This document shows positions 1 through 8,705 of a stretch of 64,000 nucleotides of DNA, piece after piece. The stretch is from Pedobacter sp. R20-19 (GTDB taxonomy: Bacteria > Bacteroidota > Bacteroidia > Sphingobacteriales > Sphingobacteriaceae), in assembly GCF_000708265.2 (NCBI RefSeq), contig NZ_JCKI01000004.1, positions 248,001 through 312,000 of the forward strand. Direction: 5' to 3'. Numbering within the stretch: the first letter of the stretch is position 1; every line of letters starts with the position of its first letter. A program made the translations under genes and the position numbers. The notes under the pieces were generated by a model. It made no database searches. It saw only the letters and a program-made list of their open reading frames with translations, and was not told the DNA's origin.

Positions 1-540
1 ATCTAAATCAATACCATCAACTCCTAAAAAAAGCTTGTTAAAATAAAAATCCTGTAAAACCTGTTCGGCATAGGCACCCATTACAGATGAAGAACTTTTT
101 CTTAAAATGCCACCAAGCTGAATGACTTCAATATTAGGCTCACGCATTAATTCTAAGGCCACATTTAGAGCAGATGTAACTACTGTAAGCTGACTGGATG
201 GGGTAATATTTTTAGCGAAATAATAAACCGTTGTTCCAGAAGCAATTACAATAGAATCATTTTCATTTAATAACGCAGCTGCTGCAATACCTATCCTATT
301 TTTTTCTGTTGACTGGATTTTCTCTTTTTCATTCACCGGGCGATCCACTGTGTATGGATTATTAATGGTAGCGCCACCGTGTGTTCTAAAAAGTAAACTC
401 TTATCTTCCAGGAGTTTTAAGTCCTTTCTTATCGTAACAGAAGACACTTTCAACTCCTTACATAAATCTACAACATTAATATATTGATCTTTTTGTAAGC
501 GACTTAAAATAAACTGGTGCCTCTCAGCCAAATTCATCAT
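1..540 (-). CDS. DeoR-family transcriptional regulator, probably the glycerol repressor (partial, C-terminus outside window)
   Basis: The reading frame is open from a Met-Met start at 540 to the window edge (180 codons), so only the N-terminal part is present. Residues about 5-55 form a DeoR winged helix: VVDLCKELKVSSVTIRKDL is the helix-turn-helix and RTHGGAT is the family's usual wing end. From about residue 75 a sugar-phosphate-isomerase-like sensor domain begins (IASGTTVYYFAK is the phosphate-loop region). DeoR proteins usually sense phosphorylated sugars. It is divergent from glpD, so a GlpR role sensing glycerol 3-phosphate is the natural inference, but the sequence does not identify the ligand. 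A 14-bp perfect palindrome at 558-571 is a candidate binding site. Confidence 0.85.
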   Translation of the reverse strand, partial: MMNLAERHQFILSRLQKDQYINVVDLCKELKVSSVTIRKDLKLLEDKSLLFRTHGGATINNPYTVDRPVNEKEKIQSTEKNRIGIAAAALLNENDSIVIASGTTVYYFAKNITPSSQLTVVTSALNVALELMREPNIEVIQLGGILRKSSSSVMGAYAEQVLQDFYFNKLFLGVDGIDLD

Positions 541-557
541 AAACTTTATTAGTTAAG

Positions 558-571
558 TATTTTGCAAAATA
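558..571. promoter_or_regulatory. candidate operator palindrome between the DeoR regulator and glpD
   Basis: TATTTTGCAAAATA is a perfect 14-bp palindrome, 18 bp from the regulator start and upstream of the glycerol operon. DeoR-type repressors bind inverted repeats in shared divergent regions, so it is a plausible operator for both directions. AT-rich 14-mers can be symmetric by chance, so the support is positional only. Confidence 0.35.
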
Positions 572-700
572 GCAAATAATAATCTCTATAAAATTGGATT
601 TGTTGAAATATTTAATATTTTTTTAATGTTGATCATCAATGATTTCGAATTTGATTATTTATACTTGCGTATTGTTTCGTTTTATTTTTTATTTATCCAG

Positions 701-2263
701 GTGAAGAGACCACACGATTATATTTTGCCAGCAAGTTCTGAATGGGATATTATTATTATTGGAGGAGGCGCTACCGGTTTAGGTACAGCACTTGATGCCG
801 TAACACGTGGCTTAAAAACACTACTTGTAGAACAATCAGACTTTGCAAAAGGGACATCCAGTCGCAGTACAAAACTGGTACATGGTGGTGTTAGGTACCT
901 GGCGCAGGGTGATATTGGCTTGGTTAGGCGTGCATTAAAAGAGCGTGGACTTTTACAGTTAAATGCCAACCATCTGGTTAATAAAGAAGCATTTATTATT
1001 CCCTGTTATGATTGGTTCTCCGTTATTAAATATTTAACGGGTTTAACACTTTATGATTGGTTGGCTGGTAAATTTTCATTTGGCAAATCCAAATTACTTT
1101 CTAAAAAAGAAGTCCTTAGTTTAATGCCAGGCATCAAATCAAAAGGTTTAAAAGGTGGAGTAAGGTACTATGACGGGAAATTTGATGATGCCAGATTAGC
1201 GATAAATATTGCTCAAACAGCTGTAGAACAAGGTGCAAAACTTTGTAATTATACGAAAGTAATCGGCTTAATTAAAAATAATAGCGATGAAGTAACTGGT
1301 GTAAGGATTTTAGATACACTTAGCGAAAAAATAGCAGAAGCACAGGGAAAAGTGATCATTAATGCTACTGGGGTATTTGTAGATGATATTTTACAAATGA
1401 ATAATCCGCTATCGAAAAAAATAGTCAGACCGAGTCAGGGCGTACATATTGTTATTGATCAAGCATTTCTAAATACAAATTCAGCGTTGATGATTCCGAA
1501 AACATCTGATGGAAGAGTACTTTTTGCGGTGCCCTGGCATAATCACCTCCTTGTCGGTACTACTGATACACCATTGGACGCCCATGATTTAGAACCAAGA
1601 GCTTTGAAACAAGAAGTTGATTTCATCTTGAACACAGCTGGTGCTTATTTTGAAAGGTCACCACTTAAAAAAGATATATTAAGTGTATTTTCAGGCTTAC
1701 GTCCGCTTGCTGCCCCAACCAATGGCGATAAAGATAGCACTAAAGAAATTAGTCGTGACCATAAACTTATCGTCTCTGCAAAAGGATTAATAACGATAAC
1801 CGGAGGCAAATGGACTACTTATAGAAACATGGCTGAAGAAACCGTTGATTTAGCCATTAGCCACGCACAATTAAAAGCAGAGAATTGCAGGACTCAAGAT
1901 TTGAAAATTCATGGCTGTAGTGCTTTCAAAGCAGATCACTACCTGGATATTTATGGTTCAGATCGTAAAGAAATTGAAAAACTGGCTAATGAATTGCCTG
2001 AATATAATCAGAAGCTTCACCCTGCATTTCTGGATACGGAGATACAAATAGTTTGGGCGGCGAGGTATGAAATGGCCAAAACTGTAGAAGATGTATTAAG
2101 CAGGAGATTACGTATTTTATTTGTTGATGCCAAAGCTGCAAAAACAATGGCACCAAGAGTAGCCGCCATTCTTGCATCTGAACTTAACAAAGATCAAACC
2201 TGGGAACACGAACAGGTTATAGATTTTAATCAACTGGCTGATGGTTACATTTATACATCTTAA
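701..2263 (+). CDS. glpD: aerobic glycerol-3-phosphate dehydrogenase
   Basis: FAD enzyme that oxidises glycerol 3-phosphate to dihydroxyacetone phosphate and passes electrons to the quinone pool at the membrane. The Rossmann dinucleotide site DIIIIGGGATG lies at residues 16-26, followed by VEQSDFAKGTSSRSTKLVHGG, the FAD-contact region typical of GlpD. GLRPLAAP and TITGGKWTTYRNMAEE mark the C-terminal part of the DAO domain. With the GTG at 701 the protein is 520 aa, close to the family's usual length of about 500-560. The frame is open back to an ATG at 626, but those extra 25 residues are hydrophobic and not family-like, so the later start is preferred. First gene of a glpD-glpK-glpF operon (46 and 29 bp gaps). 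Confidence 0.92.
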   Translation: MKRPHDYILPASSEWDIIIIGGGATGLGTALDAVTRGLKTLLVEQSDFAKGTSSRSTKLVHGGVRYLAQGDIGLVRRALKERGLLQLNANHLVNKEAFIIPCYDWFSVIKYLTGLTLYDWLAGKFSFGKSKLLSKKEVLSLMPGIKSKGLKGGVRYYDGKFDDARLAINIAQTAVEQGAKLCNYTKVIGLIKNNSDEVTGVRILDTLSEKIAEAQGKVIINATGVFVDDILQMNNPLSKKIVRPSQGVHIVIDQAFLNTNSALMIPKTSDGRVLFAVPWHNHLLVGTTDTPLDAHDLEPRALKQEVDFILNTAGAYFERSPLKKDILSVFSGLRPLAAPTNGDKDSTKEISRDHKLIVSAKGLITITGGKWTTYRNMAEETVDLAISHAQLKAENCRTQDLKIHGCSAFKADHYLDIYGSDRKEIEKLANELPEYNQKLHPAFLDTEIQIVWAARYEMAKTVEDVLSRRLRILFVDAKAAKTMAPRVAAILASELNKDQTWEHEQVIDFNQLADGYIYTS

Positions 2264-2308
2264 TACAATGTATATTCCATATTAAGCCAAACAGCAACTA
2301 ACCAAATC

Positions 2309-3802
2309 ATGATGAATAAGTATATTTTATCTTTAGACCAGGGAACGACAAGTTCAAGAGCCATTATCTTTAATCACAATGGCGAAATTGTAGCTATTGC
2401 ACAAAAGGAATTTACACAGCTTTATCCTCAGGCAGGTTGGGTAGAACATGATCCTTTAGAAATCTGGTCAACACAATTAACCGTTGCTACAGAAGCTATT
2501 ATTAAGGCAGGTTTATCTGTATTTGATATTGATTCAATAGGCATCACCAATCAAAGGGAAACTACTGTAGTTTGGGATAAGGAAACCGGAAAACCTATAT
2601 ATAATGCCATTGTTTGGCAAGACAGACGTACTTCTCAATATTGTGATGACATTAAAGCACAAGGGCTTTCTGATCTCATTCAGCGTAAAACCGGCTTAAT
2701 CATAGATTCATATTTTTCAGCAACAAAGGCAAAATGGATTCTTGAACATGTAGATGGTGCGAGGGAAAAGGCTGAAGATGGCAAACTTGCCTTTGGTACA
2801 ATAGATACCTGGCTAATCTGGAAGCTAACTGCTGGTAAAACCTTTATTACAGATGTCACCAATGCATCAAGAACGATGCTTTACAATATTCATACCCTGG
2901 AATGGGACGATGAGCTTACAGAGTTGTTTGGAATCCCTAAAGGCATGTTACCAGAAGTCAAATCATCAAGTGAGGTATATGGCGAAACTGCAGGTAAAAT
3001 TCTGGCTGCAAAAATACCAATTGCAGGCATTGCAGGTGATCAGCAGTCGGCACTTTTCGGACAAATGTGCACTGAAATCGGAATGGTTAAAAATACCTAT
3101 GGCACAGGTTGTTTTATGCTGATGAATACTGGAGAAACTCCCAAAATATCTTCTAATAATTTGTTAACCACAATTGCCTGGAAAATAAATGGTCAGGTTA
3201 ATTATGCTTTGGAAGGAAGTATATTTATTGGCGGCGCAGTGGTACAATGGCTGAGAGATGAATTAGGCCTAATTTCCAAATCAGCTGATGTGGAAACACT
3301 GGCAAAGCAAGTAAAAGATACCAATGGTGTTTATATTGTTCCTGCATTTGCGGGTTTAGGTGCCCCCCATTGGGATCAACATGCAAGGGGAACCATTACA
3401 GGTCTAACGCGTGGCACCAATAAATCACATATTGCCAGAGCTGCATTAGAAAGTATTGCCTACCAAACAATGGATGTACTGAAGGCCATGGAAGCAGATG
3501 CTGGAATTGAGATCACAGAACTACGGGTTGATGGTGGTGCAACCAAAAATAATCTCCTGATGCAATTTCAGGCTGATCTTTTAAAAAGTGTAGTCGTGCG
3601 ACCAGAAGTTACAGAGGTTACCGCACTTGGTGCCGCTTATCTAGCAGGCTTAGCGACAGGTTATTGGGATAGTATTGAACAAATCAGGTCTCAATGGAAG
3701 ATAGACCAAACGTTTAAAGCAGAGGAAGGTATAGATAATACTGATAGAATTAAAGGCTGGAACCGTTCAATAAAAGCTGCAAGAGTTAGTGCTGCAGATT
3801 AA
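2309..3802 (+). CDS. glpK: glycerol kinase
   Basis: Cytosolic FGGY-family kinase that phosphorylates glycerol to glycerol 3-phosphate, trapping it for GlpD. At 497 aa it has the standard length. The N-terminal ATPase loop [10 protein letters not shown] is at about residues 9-18, the glycerol-binding region [11 protein letters not shown] near 45, and [12 protein letters not shown] near 80. The FGGY signature region [13 protein letters not shown] is at about 263-275, and [13 protein letters not shown] and DGGATKNN follow. Start Met-Met at 2309/2312; either ATG is possible. Sits between glpD and glpF, so uptake, phosphorylation and oxidation are encoded together. Confidence 0.96.
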   Translation: MMNKYILSLDQGTTSSRAIIFNHNGEIVAIAQKEFTQLYPQAGWVEHDPLEIWSTQLTVATEAIIKAGLSVFDIDSIGITNQRETTVVWDKETGKPIYNAIVWQDRRTSQYCDDIKAQGLSDLIQRKTGLIIDSYFSATKAKWILEHVDGAREKAEDGKLAFGTIDTWLIWKLTAGKTFITDVTNASRTMLYNIHTLEWDDELTELFGIPKGMLPEVKSSSEVYGETAGKILAAKIPIAGIAGDQQSALFGQMCTEIGMVKNTYGTGCFMLMNTGETPKISSNNLLTTIAWKINGQVNYALEGSIFIGGAVVQWLRDELGLISKSADVETLAKQVKDTNGVYIVPAFAGLGAPHWDQHARGTITGLTRGTNKSHIARAALESIAYQTMDVLKAMEADAGIEITELRVDGGATKNNLLMQFQADLLKSVVVRPEVTEVTALGAAYLAGLATGYWDSIEQIRSQWKIDQTFKAEEGIDNTDRIKGWNRSIKAARVSAAD

Positions 3803-3831
3803 ATAATATTAAGTTTATAATACATTAGCTG

Positions 3832-4563
3832 ATGACGGAATTTGTTGCAGAATTAATAGGAACAGCCTTGCTCATTCTATTGGGTAACGGTGTAGTAGCT
3901 AACGTAGTGCTTAAAGGTACAAAGGGAAATAATAGCGGATGGATGGTCATCACAACAGCTTGGGGTTTAGCTGTTTTTGTAGGTGTTGTTATCTCAGCAC
4001 CTTACAGTGGCGCACACCTGAATCCGGCCGTTACCATTGCCTTGGCCATCGCTCAAAAATTCGACTGGATTAAAGTGCCCTACTATATTCTCGCTCAGCT
4101 ATGCGGGGCAATGTTGGGCTCATTTTTAGTTTGGGTAATGTATAAAGATCATTTTGATGCGACAGATGATCAAAATTTAAAAGCCGCACCATTTGCTACT
4201 TCACCAGCCATTAGAAATCTGAGATCTAATCTTTTCTCAGAAATTATTGGAACTTTTGTGCTAATCTTCGTCATATTTTATTTTACCAATGCAGAAATGG
4301 GGAGTGATAAAACACCCGTTGGTTTAGGTTCACTTGGTGCTTTACCAGTAGCATTCTTAGTCTGGGTAATTGGTTTAGGGCTTGGTGGTACTACAGGTTA
4401 TGCCATTAACCCCGTAAGAGATTTAGGACCTCGAATTATTCATACCCTCATTCCAATGAAAGGAAAAGGAAGTAGTGACTGGCCTTACGCCTGGGTGCCA
4501 ATTGCTGGACCAATTATTGGCGCAGTACTCGCTGCCCTACTCTATCTGGCTTTACAAATTTAA
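3832..4563 (+). CDS. glpF: glycerol uptake facilitator (MIP/aquaglyceroporin family)
   Basis: Inner-membrane channel of 243 aa with six hydrophobic segments arranged as two repeats, as in all MIP proteins. The first pore motif is canonical (HLNPAVT, N64-P65-A66). The second reads NPV (N193-P194-V195) followed by RDLGPR, where E. coli GlpF has NPARD. The Asp after the second motif, usual in glycerol-conducting channels, is present. Last gene of the glp operon, 29 bp after glpK. The A-to-V change next to the pore filter is unusual and could affect selectivity. Overall family assignment is firm; the glycerol substrate comes from the operon. Confidence 0.92.
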   Translation: MTEFVAELIGTALLILLGNGVVANVVLKGTKGNNSGWMVITTAWGLAVFVGVVISAPYSGAHLNPAVTIALAIAQKFDWIKVPYYILAQLCGAMLGSFLVWVMYKDHFDATDDQNLKAAPFATSPAIRNLRSNLFSEIIGTFVLIFVIFYFTNAEMGSDKTPVGLGSLGALPVAFLVWVIGLGLGGTTGYAINPVRDLGPRIIHTLIPMKGKGSSDWPYAWVPIAGPIIGAVLAALLYLALQI

Positions 4564-4646
4564 AAAGATTACCATATCTGTATTCTATCATCATTATAGA
4601 AACAATCATAACTACTGCAGGCTGTCTGAGTCATAATTTTATTATC

Positions 4647-4676
4647 TTTGAAAAGAGAACAGATATGATATATTTG
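4647..4676 (+). promoter_or_regulatory. Bacteroidota-type promoter before the exonuclease gene
   Basis: TTTG at 4647-4650 and TATATTTG at 4669-4676 are 18 bp apart. This is near the Bacteroidota consensus TTTG-N19-21-TAnnTTTG. Predicted transcription start is near 4682, about 20 nt before the TTG start at 4702. A second TAnnTTTG match (TATCTTTG, 4643-4650) overlaps the -33 element. Confidence 0.45.
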
Positions 4677-4701
4677 CTGTCCCTAACCTAAATATAACGA
4701 A

Positions 4702-5382
4702 TTGCACGACTTTTTTCTTTTTATAGATACCGAAACATCCGGCTTACCAAAAAACTGGCGTGCACCTTATTCTAAAGAAAACAACTGGCCGCATATATTG
4801 CAAATTGCATGGATTATTTTTGATAAAAACTACGTTGAGATCAAACGAGCCAATCATTACATCAAAAATGATGGTTTTATCATCGATAAGGCAGCACAAA
4901 AAATTCATCATATAAGCGATGATTTTTTAAAAATTAACGGTGAACCAATTGAGCCCATCATGTTATCTTTATGTGAAGATATGAATCGGTTTAATCCATT
5001 GGTTATCGGGCACTTTATAGAACTGGATTTTCATATGGTTAATGTTGAACTGAACAGATTAGGTTTGGAAAGCATTTTTAAATCATCAACCTTTTATTGC
5101 ACCATGAAAACCAGTGCAGATTATGTAACCAATTCGATTATCAGTCACCTTAAACTAGATAAATTTTACACTATTTTATTTAATGAAGAACCCGAAGAAA
5201 GTCATAATGCACTTAATGATGCACTAAATACCTCAAAAATTTTCTTCCATTTGCTTCAGGATAAAAAAATAAGCATATCTTCCATTTATAAACAGGAACA
5301 CACCTTCATTAAAGTAGAAGAAGTAGAACGTTCATTATTTAGACGTATTTTACAGAAAATATTTCCATGGATAATAAGCTAG
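4702..5382 (+). CDS. DnaQ-like 3'-5' exonuclease domain protein
   Basis: 226-aa protein with an RNase H-fold exonuclease domain of the DEDDh type: FIDTETSG puts the first catalytic pair at D9 and E11, with GHFIELDFHM near residue 110 as ExoII and ESHNALNDAL near 170 as ExoIII (His and Asp). The last 40 residues carry no recognised domain. No ATG is available: the frame is closed upstream of the TTG at 4702, which starts exactly ahead of the first beta strand. Its 3' end overlaps the next gene by 16 nt, so the two are co-translated. Such exonucleases occur beside CBS/DUF294 proteins in many genomes; the substrate is not known. Confidence 0.82.
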   Translation: MHDFFLFIDTETSGLPKNWRAPYSKENNWPHILQIAWIIFDKNYVEIKRANHYIKNDGFIIDKAAQKIHHISDDFLKINGEPIEPIMLSLCEDMNRFNPLVIGHFIELDFHMVNVELNRLGLESIFKSSTFYCTMKTSADYVTNSIISHLKLDKFYTILFNEEPEESHNALNDALNTSKIFFHLLQDKKISISSIYKQEHTFIKVEEVERSLFRRILQKIFPWIIS

Positions 5383-6818
5383 CAGATAAAATATATACCT
5401 CAAGAATTGGTGATATTACGTTTAAAAAAATAGTGAGTTGTGCTCCGGATACACCTGTTTTTGAAGCTGCTATTAAAATGGCTGATCATAAAACCAGTTG
5501 CCTATTTATTGAAGATGGTAATGGTTCATTCAAAGGCTTTGTAACAGACATTATTCTTCGTGATGAAGTCATTGCTAAACGGATGGATCCACAAATCGCA
5601 ATTAGTGAGGTAATGGATCTAAATATAGTAACCATTGCACCTGAAGCATTTGTTTATGAAGCAATACTGATGATGTTTAGCAAAAAATCAAGGTATTTAC
5701 TGGTAAATGATAATGGTAATTACGTGGGTTTTTTAAGTCGAAACAGGCTTTTAAGTGAGCAGGCAGAATCACCTTTAGTATTTATCCAGTCGGTAAAATC
5801 TGCAGTAAACACTTCCGATTTAAAATCCAAATGGCAGAAAGTCCCTCATATTGTAGCACAGCTTTTAGATCGGGGTGTGCATGCTAAAATTGTAAATGAA
5901 GTGGTAACTACTATTGCGGATACGATTTCACTTAAAATTATAGAAGAGGTAATTGATAAGCTTGGTCAACCTCCGGCTAAATTTGTTTTTATGGTTTTAG
6001 GTAGTGAGGGCCGGAAGGAATTGAGCCTAAAAACCGATCAGGATAATGCCATTATTTATGAAGATACTCCGGAGGATCAAAGACCAGCGGTACGCTCCTA
6101 TTTTCTTGACTTTGCTACTCAGGTTTCAGATAAATTAAATTATGTAGGTTTCGTGTATTGCGATGGCGATTATATGGCAACAAATCCGAACTGGACGCAT
6201 TCACTGGAGCACTGGAAATACAATTATAAAAACTGGATTGAAGAAGCGCTTCCGGAAACAGCTGTAAAGTTTGCCGCTTTTTTTGATTGTAGAGCCATTT
6301 ATGGAGACCTTTCCTTAATGACTGGATTAAGATTATTTGTGGATGAAGAACTTCAAAAGCCCATTGAAAAGTTTTATGTTTATTTGGCAAAAAATGCCTT
6401 GCTATATGAGCCACCACTAACTTATTTCAGAAACATCAGAACTCAGAAGATCGCAAAGCGTGAAGTTTTTGATATTAAAACAGCAATGACACCTATTGTA
6501 GATTTGGCGAGGGTTTATGCTTTACAAAATAGAATTTTTCAAAAAGAAAATACCGGTGAGCGTTTAAAAGCCCTTAAAGAACTTGGAATATTTAGTGAAA
6601 AGCAATTTAATGAGTTGTCTCATGCTTATTACTATTTGATGGGCTTAAGATTGAAACATCAGGCAAATTTGATTATCAATGATCAGGCAACTCCTAATAA
6701 CTTTATTGATATTGATTCGCTAAGCAAGATTGAGAAAGTAACTTTAATAGAAATTTTTAAGATTATATTAGATTTTCAGAGTGGAATCAGAATGAAATTT
6801 ACGAACAGCTTAAGTTAA
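5367..6818 (+). CDS. CBS-pair / DUF294 nucleotidyltransferase-like protein
   Basis: 483-aa cytosolic signalling protein. Residues about 15-70 and 78-132 are two CBS domains, which normally bind adenine nucleotides. Residues about 150-290 are the DUF294 nucleotidyltransferase-like domain: G212-S213 followed by D224-Q-D226 (GSEGRKELSLKTDQD) is the pol-beta-type motif seen in GlnD. The C-terminal helical part is the DUF294 substrate-binding-like domain. Many relatives also carry an N-terminal cyclic-nucleotide domain, absent here. It overlaps the exonuclease gene by 16 nt. Relatives elsewhere are often linked to acetate transport; here the unit follows the glycerol operon. The substrate modified, if any, is unknown. 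Confidence 0.8.
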   Translation: MDNKLADKIYTSRIGDITFKKIVSCAPDTPVFEAAIKMADHKTSCLFIEDGNGSFKGFVTDIILRDEVIAKRMDPQIAISEVMDLNIVTIAPEAFVYEAILMMFSKKSRYLLVNDNGNYVGFLSRNRLLSEQAESPLVFIQSVKSAVNTSDLKSKWQKVPHIVAQLLDRGVHAKIVNEVVTTIADTISLKIIEEVIDKLGQPPAKFVFMVLGSEGRKELSLKTDQDNAIIYEDTPEDQRPAVRSYFLDFATQVSDKLNYVGFVYCDGDYMATNPNWTHSLEHWKYNYKNWIEEALPETAVKFAAFFDCRAIYGDLSLMTGLRLFVDEELQKPIEKFYVYLAKNALLYEPPLTYFRNIRTQKIAKREVFDIKTAMTPIVDLARVYALQNRIFQKENTGERLKALKELGIFSEKQFNELSHAYYYLMGLRLKHQANLIINDQATPNNFIDIDSLSKIEKVTLIEIFKIILDFQSGIRMKFTNSLS

Positions 6819-6888
6819 TTAAGGTCGACTTTTCTGAAAGTTATAATGTCATCCTCCTGCTGTTTTATTTCTTTAATCTACATCTACT

Positions 6889-7353
6889 GGTTGGTGTCTC
6901 ACCAACCGTCCTAAGTTTATCTCATCAATTCCTTAATCCATCAATATAGTCTGGTCTTAAAACAAAAAAAAGTCCAGATTTACATCGGAACTTTTTAAAA
7001 TATTAACCTAGGATGGTTGGTGAGACACCAACCATCCTAGGTTTATCTAATTAATTGCTTAATCCATCAATATGGTCTGGTCTTAAAACAAAAAAAGTCC
7101 CGATTAAGTTTTTGTCTCATCAATCTATCTAAACCATTGAATTTATACTCATGAGTTTTTTCGGTTGGTGAGACACCAACCGATAAGGGAAATGAACCTT
7201 ATTGACAAATTATAAAATGCTCGAAAATCGAGCATTTTATAATTTAAACTACTGGTTGGTGTCTCACCAACCATCTTAAGTTTTATCTCTCAATCTGTTC
7301 ACACCATTGAATTTATACTCATGAGTTTTTTCGGTTGGTGAGACATAAACTGA
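6889..7353. repeat. array of five hairpin repeats with GGTTGGTG/CACCAACC arms
   Basis: This 649-bp gene-free stretch (6819-7467) lies between the convergent ends of the DUF294 gene and rplT. It has four intact hairpins with arms GGTTGGTG and CACCAACC around a 3-nt loop (6889-6907, 7007-7041, 7161-7183, 7254-7272). A fifth at 7331-7353 has a decayed right arm. The copy at 7007-7041 extends to a 16-bp perfect stem (left arm CCTAGGATGGTTGGTG). Loop sequence alternates AGA/TCT, so copies alternate in orientation. The spacers are repeated too: about 44 bp at 7133-7176 recurs at 7303-7346, and about 60 bp near 6920-6985 recurs near 7045-7105. No ORF is credible here. Function unknown; transcript-end or nucleoid element are guesses. 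Confidence 0.8.
7207..7245. repeat. long AT-rich hairpin inside the repeat array
   Basis: An 18-bp perfect inverted repeat (left arm AAATTATAAAATGCTCGA) with a 3-nt AAA loop, lying between hairpin copies 3 and 4. Its sequence is unrelated to the GGTTGGTG family. It has no T-run of terminator type beyond its own AT-rich stem. Confidence 0.6.
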
Positions 7354-7404
7354 TAGAAAAGCCAAGAGAAGTATGTTTTCAGATGAACAGACATTGTCTT
7401 GAAT

Positions 7405-7440
7405 AAAAAAAGAGTTTCGGAAAACCGAAACTCTTTTTAA
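7405..7440 (-). terminator. intrinsic terminator of the thrS-infC-rpmI-rplT operon
   Basis: Arms 7407-7420 and 7425-7438 pair over 14 bp (AAAAAGAGTTTCGG) around a 4-nt loop. Read on the minus strand it ends in a T-run and lies about 30 nt after the rplT stop, as expected for a rho-independent terminator. It may also act on transcripts arriving from the plus strand. Confidence 0.75.
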
Positions 7441-7467
7441 AATATGATTATCGCTAATGCGAAATTT

Positions 7468-7812
7468 CTATTTTACTGCATCAATTACAGCTTTGAAAGC
7501 TTCTGGGTGATTCATTGCTAAATCAGCCAATACTTTACGGTTTAAACCAATTTCTTTTGAAGCTAGTTTACCAATTAATTGAGAGTAAGAAATACCGTGC
7601 TGACGAGCACCTGCATTAATACGTTGGATCCACAATCCGCGGAATTCTCTTTTCTTAACTTTACGGTCACGGTATGCATATTGCAAACCTTTTTCTACTG
7701 TGTTTTTAGCAACTGTAAAAACTTTACTTCTTGCGCCCCAATAGCCTTTGGCCATATTAAGGACTTTTTTCCGTCTTCTTCTCGAAGCTACTGCGTTTAC
7801 CGAACGTGGCAT
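7468..7812 (-). CDS. rplT: 50S ribosomal protein L20
   Basis: 114-aa basic ribosomal protein of the large subunit, essential for early 50S assembly. The N-terminal half is highly basic ([20 protein letters not shown]), and [17 protein letters not shown] with [19 protein letters not shown] are the L20 signature. Length is normal for the family (about 114-118). Last gene of the thrS-infC-rpmI-rplT operon, 75 bp after rpmI, and followed by a strong terminator. In other bacteria L20 represses its own operon at the RNA level; no such site could be recognised here. Confidence 0.98.
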   Translation of the reverse strand: MPRSVNAVASRRRRKKVLNMAKGYWGARSKVFTVAKNTVEKGLQYAYRDRKVKKREFRGLWIQRINAGARQHGISYSQLIGKLASKEIGLNRKVLADLAMNHPEAFKAVIDAVK

Positions 7813-7887
7813 GTTGTTGTTGTTTTTTGGTAAGCGGCGTTCCTTTTTCTCGGAAACTTAAGGCCTGATACCTGGTGAATTAATAAA

Positions 7888-8088
7888 TTACTTTCCGATG
7901 CAAAGCATACGTTTAACGTTACCTGAATCTGCATCTGTTACAATTCCTGCATTTCCAAGAGCACGTTTACGTTTAGTACTCATCTTGGTTAAGATGTGAC
8001 TTTTGTATGCTTTGTTTCTTTTGATTTTACCTGTTCCAGTAAGCGAAAAACGCTTTTTAGCACTGGAATTGGTTTTCATTTTTGGCAT
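7888..8088 (-). CDS. rpmI: 50S ribosomal protein L35
   Basis: 66-aa basic protein of the large ribosomal subunit. [18 protein letters not shown] is the typical L35 beginning, and [22 protein letters not shown] its conserved core. The last residues ([15 protein letters not shown]) are less standard but length is normal. It lies between infC (29 bp) and rplT (75 bp) in the conserved infC-rpmI-rplT order. Confidence 0.97.
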   Translation of the reverse strand: MPKMKTNSSAKKRFSLTGTGKIKRNKAYKSHILTKMSTKRKRALGNAGIVTDADSGNVKRMLCIGK

Positions 8089-8117
8089 AACCTGTTTTTT
8101 AATTTATAAACCTATTT

Positions 8118-8687
8118 TTATTTTTTTGCAACTTTAGGCGCAACTGTTAAGAACATTCTCTTACCTTCTAACTTAGGCAATAATTCTACTTTACCTACAT
8201 CTTCCAAAGCCTGAGCAAATTTCAATAATAAAATTTCACCCTGTTCCTTGTATACAATTGCCCTACCTTTAAAATGCACATAAGCCCGAACTTTTTCACC
8301 GTTCTCTAAAAAGCTTACTGCATGTTTCAATTTAAACTGGAAATCGTGATCATTTGTATTAGGACCAAAACGAATTTCCTTGATTACCGTTTGTTTAGCA
8401 TTAGATTTAATCTCTTTTTGCTTTTTCTTTTGTTCATAAACAAACTTACTGTAATCAATAATTCTACAAACTGGCGGTACAGCATTTGGAGAGATTTCTA
8501 CCAAATCCAATTCCAAATCATCAGCAAGCGCCAAAGCTTTTGCCAAAGGATAAATCCCAGGTTCAACATTATCGCCAGCCAAACGCACTTCAGGCGATTT
8601 AATGTACTGATTAATGTTATGCTCTGCTTCTTTTTTCTTAAAAGGTGGACGTGGTCCCCTGTTAAATCCTGGTCTTCCTAATGCCAA
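8118..8687 (-). CDS. infC: translation initiation factor IF-3
   Basis: IF-3 binds the 30S subunit and checks the start codon and initiator tRNA. The N-domain begins at [16 protein letters not shown], followed by the basic linker [12 protein letters not shown] and the C-domain [18 protein letters not shown]. The shorter start taken here is TTG at 8687 (189 aa). The frame is open six codons further to an ATT at 8705-8703 that directly follows the thrS stop. ATT is the well-known autoregulated infC start in other bacteria, so 195 aa is a real alternative. Second gene of the thrS operon. Confidence 0.95.
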   Translation of the reverse strand: MALGRPGFNRGPRPPFKKKEAEHNINQYIKSPEVRLAGDNVEPGIYPLAKALALADDLELDLVEISPNAVPPVCRIIDYSKFVYEQKKKQKEIKSNAKQTVIKEIRFGPNTNDHDFQFKLKHAVSFLENGEKVRAYVHFKGRAIVYKEQGEILLLKFAQALEDVGKVELLPKLEGKRMFLTVAPKVAKK

Positions 8688-8705
8688 ACGTGTAACTATT
8701 TTAAT

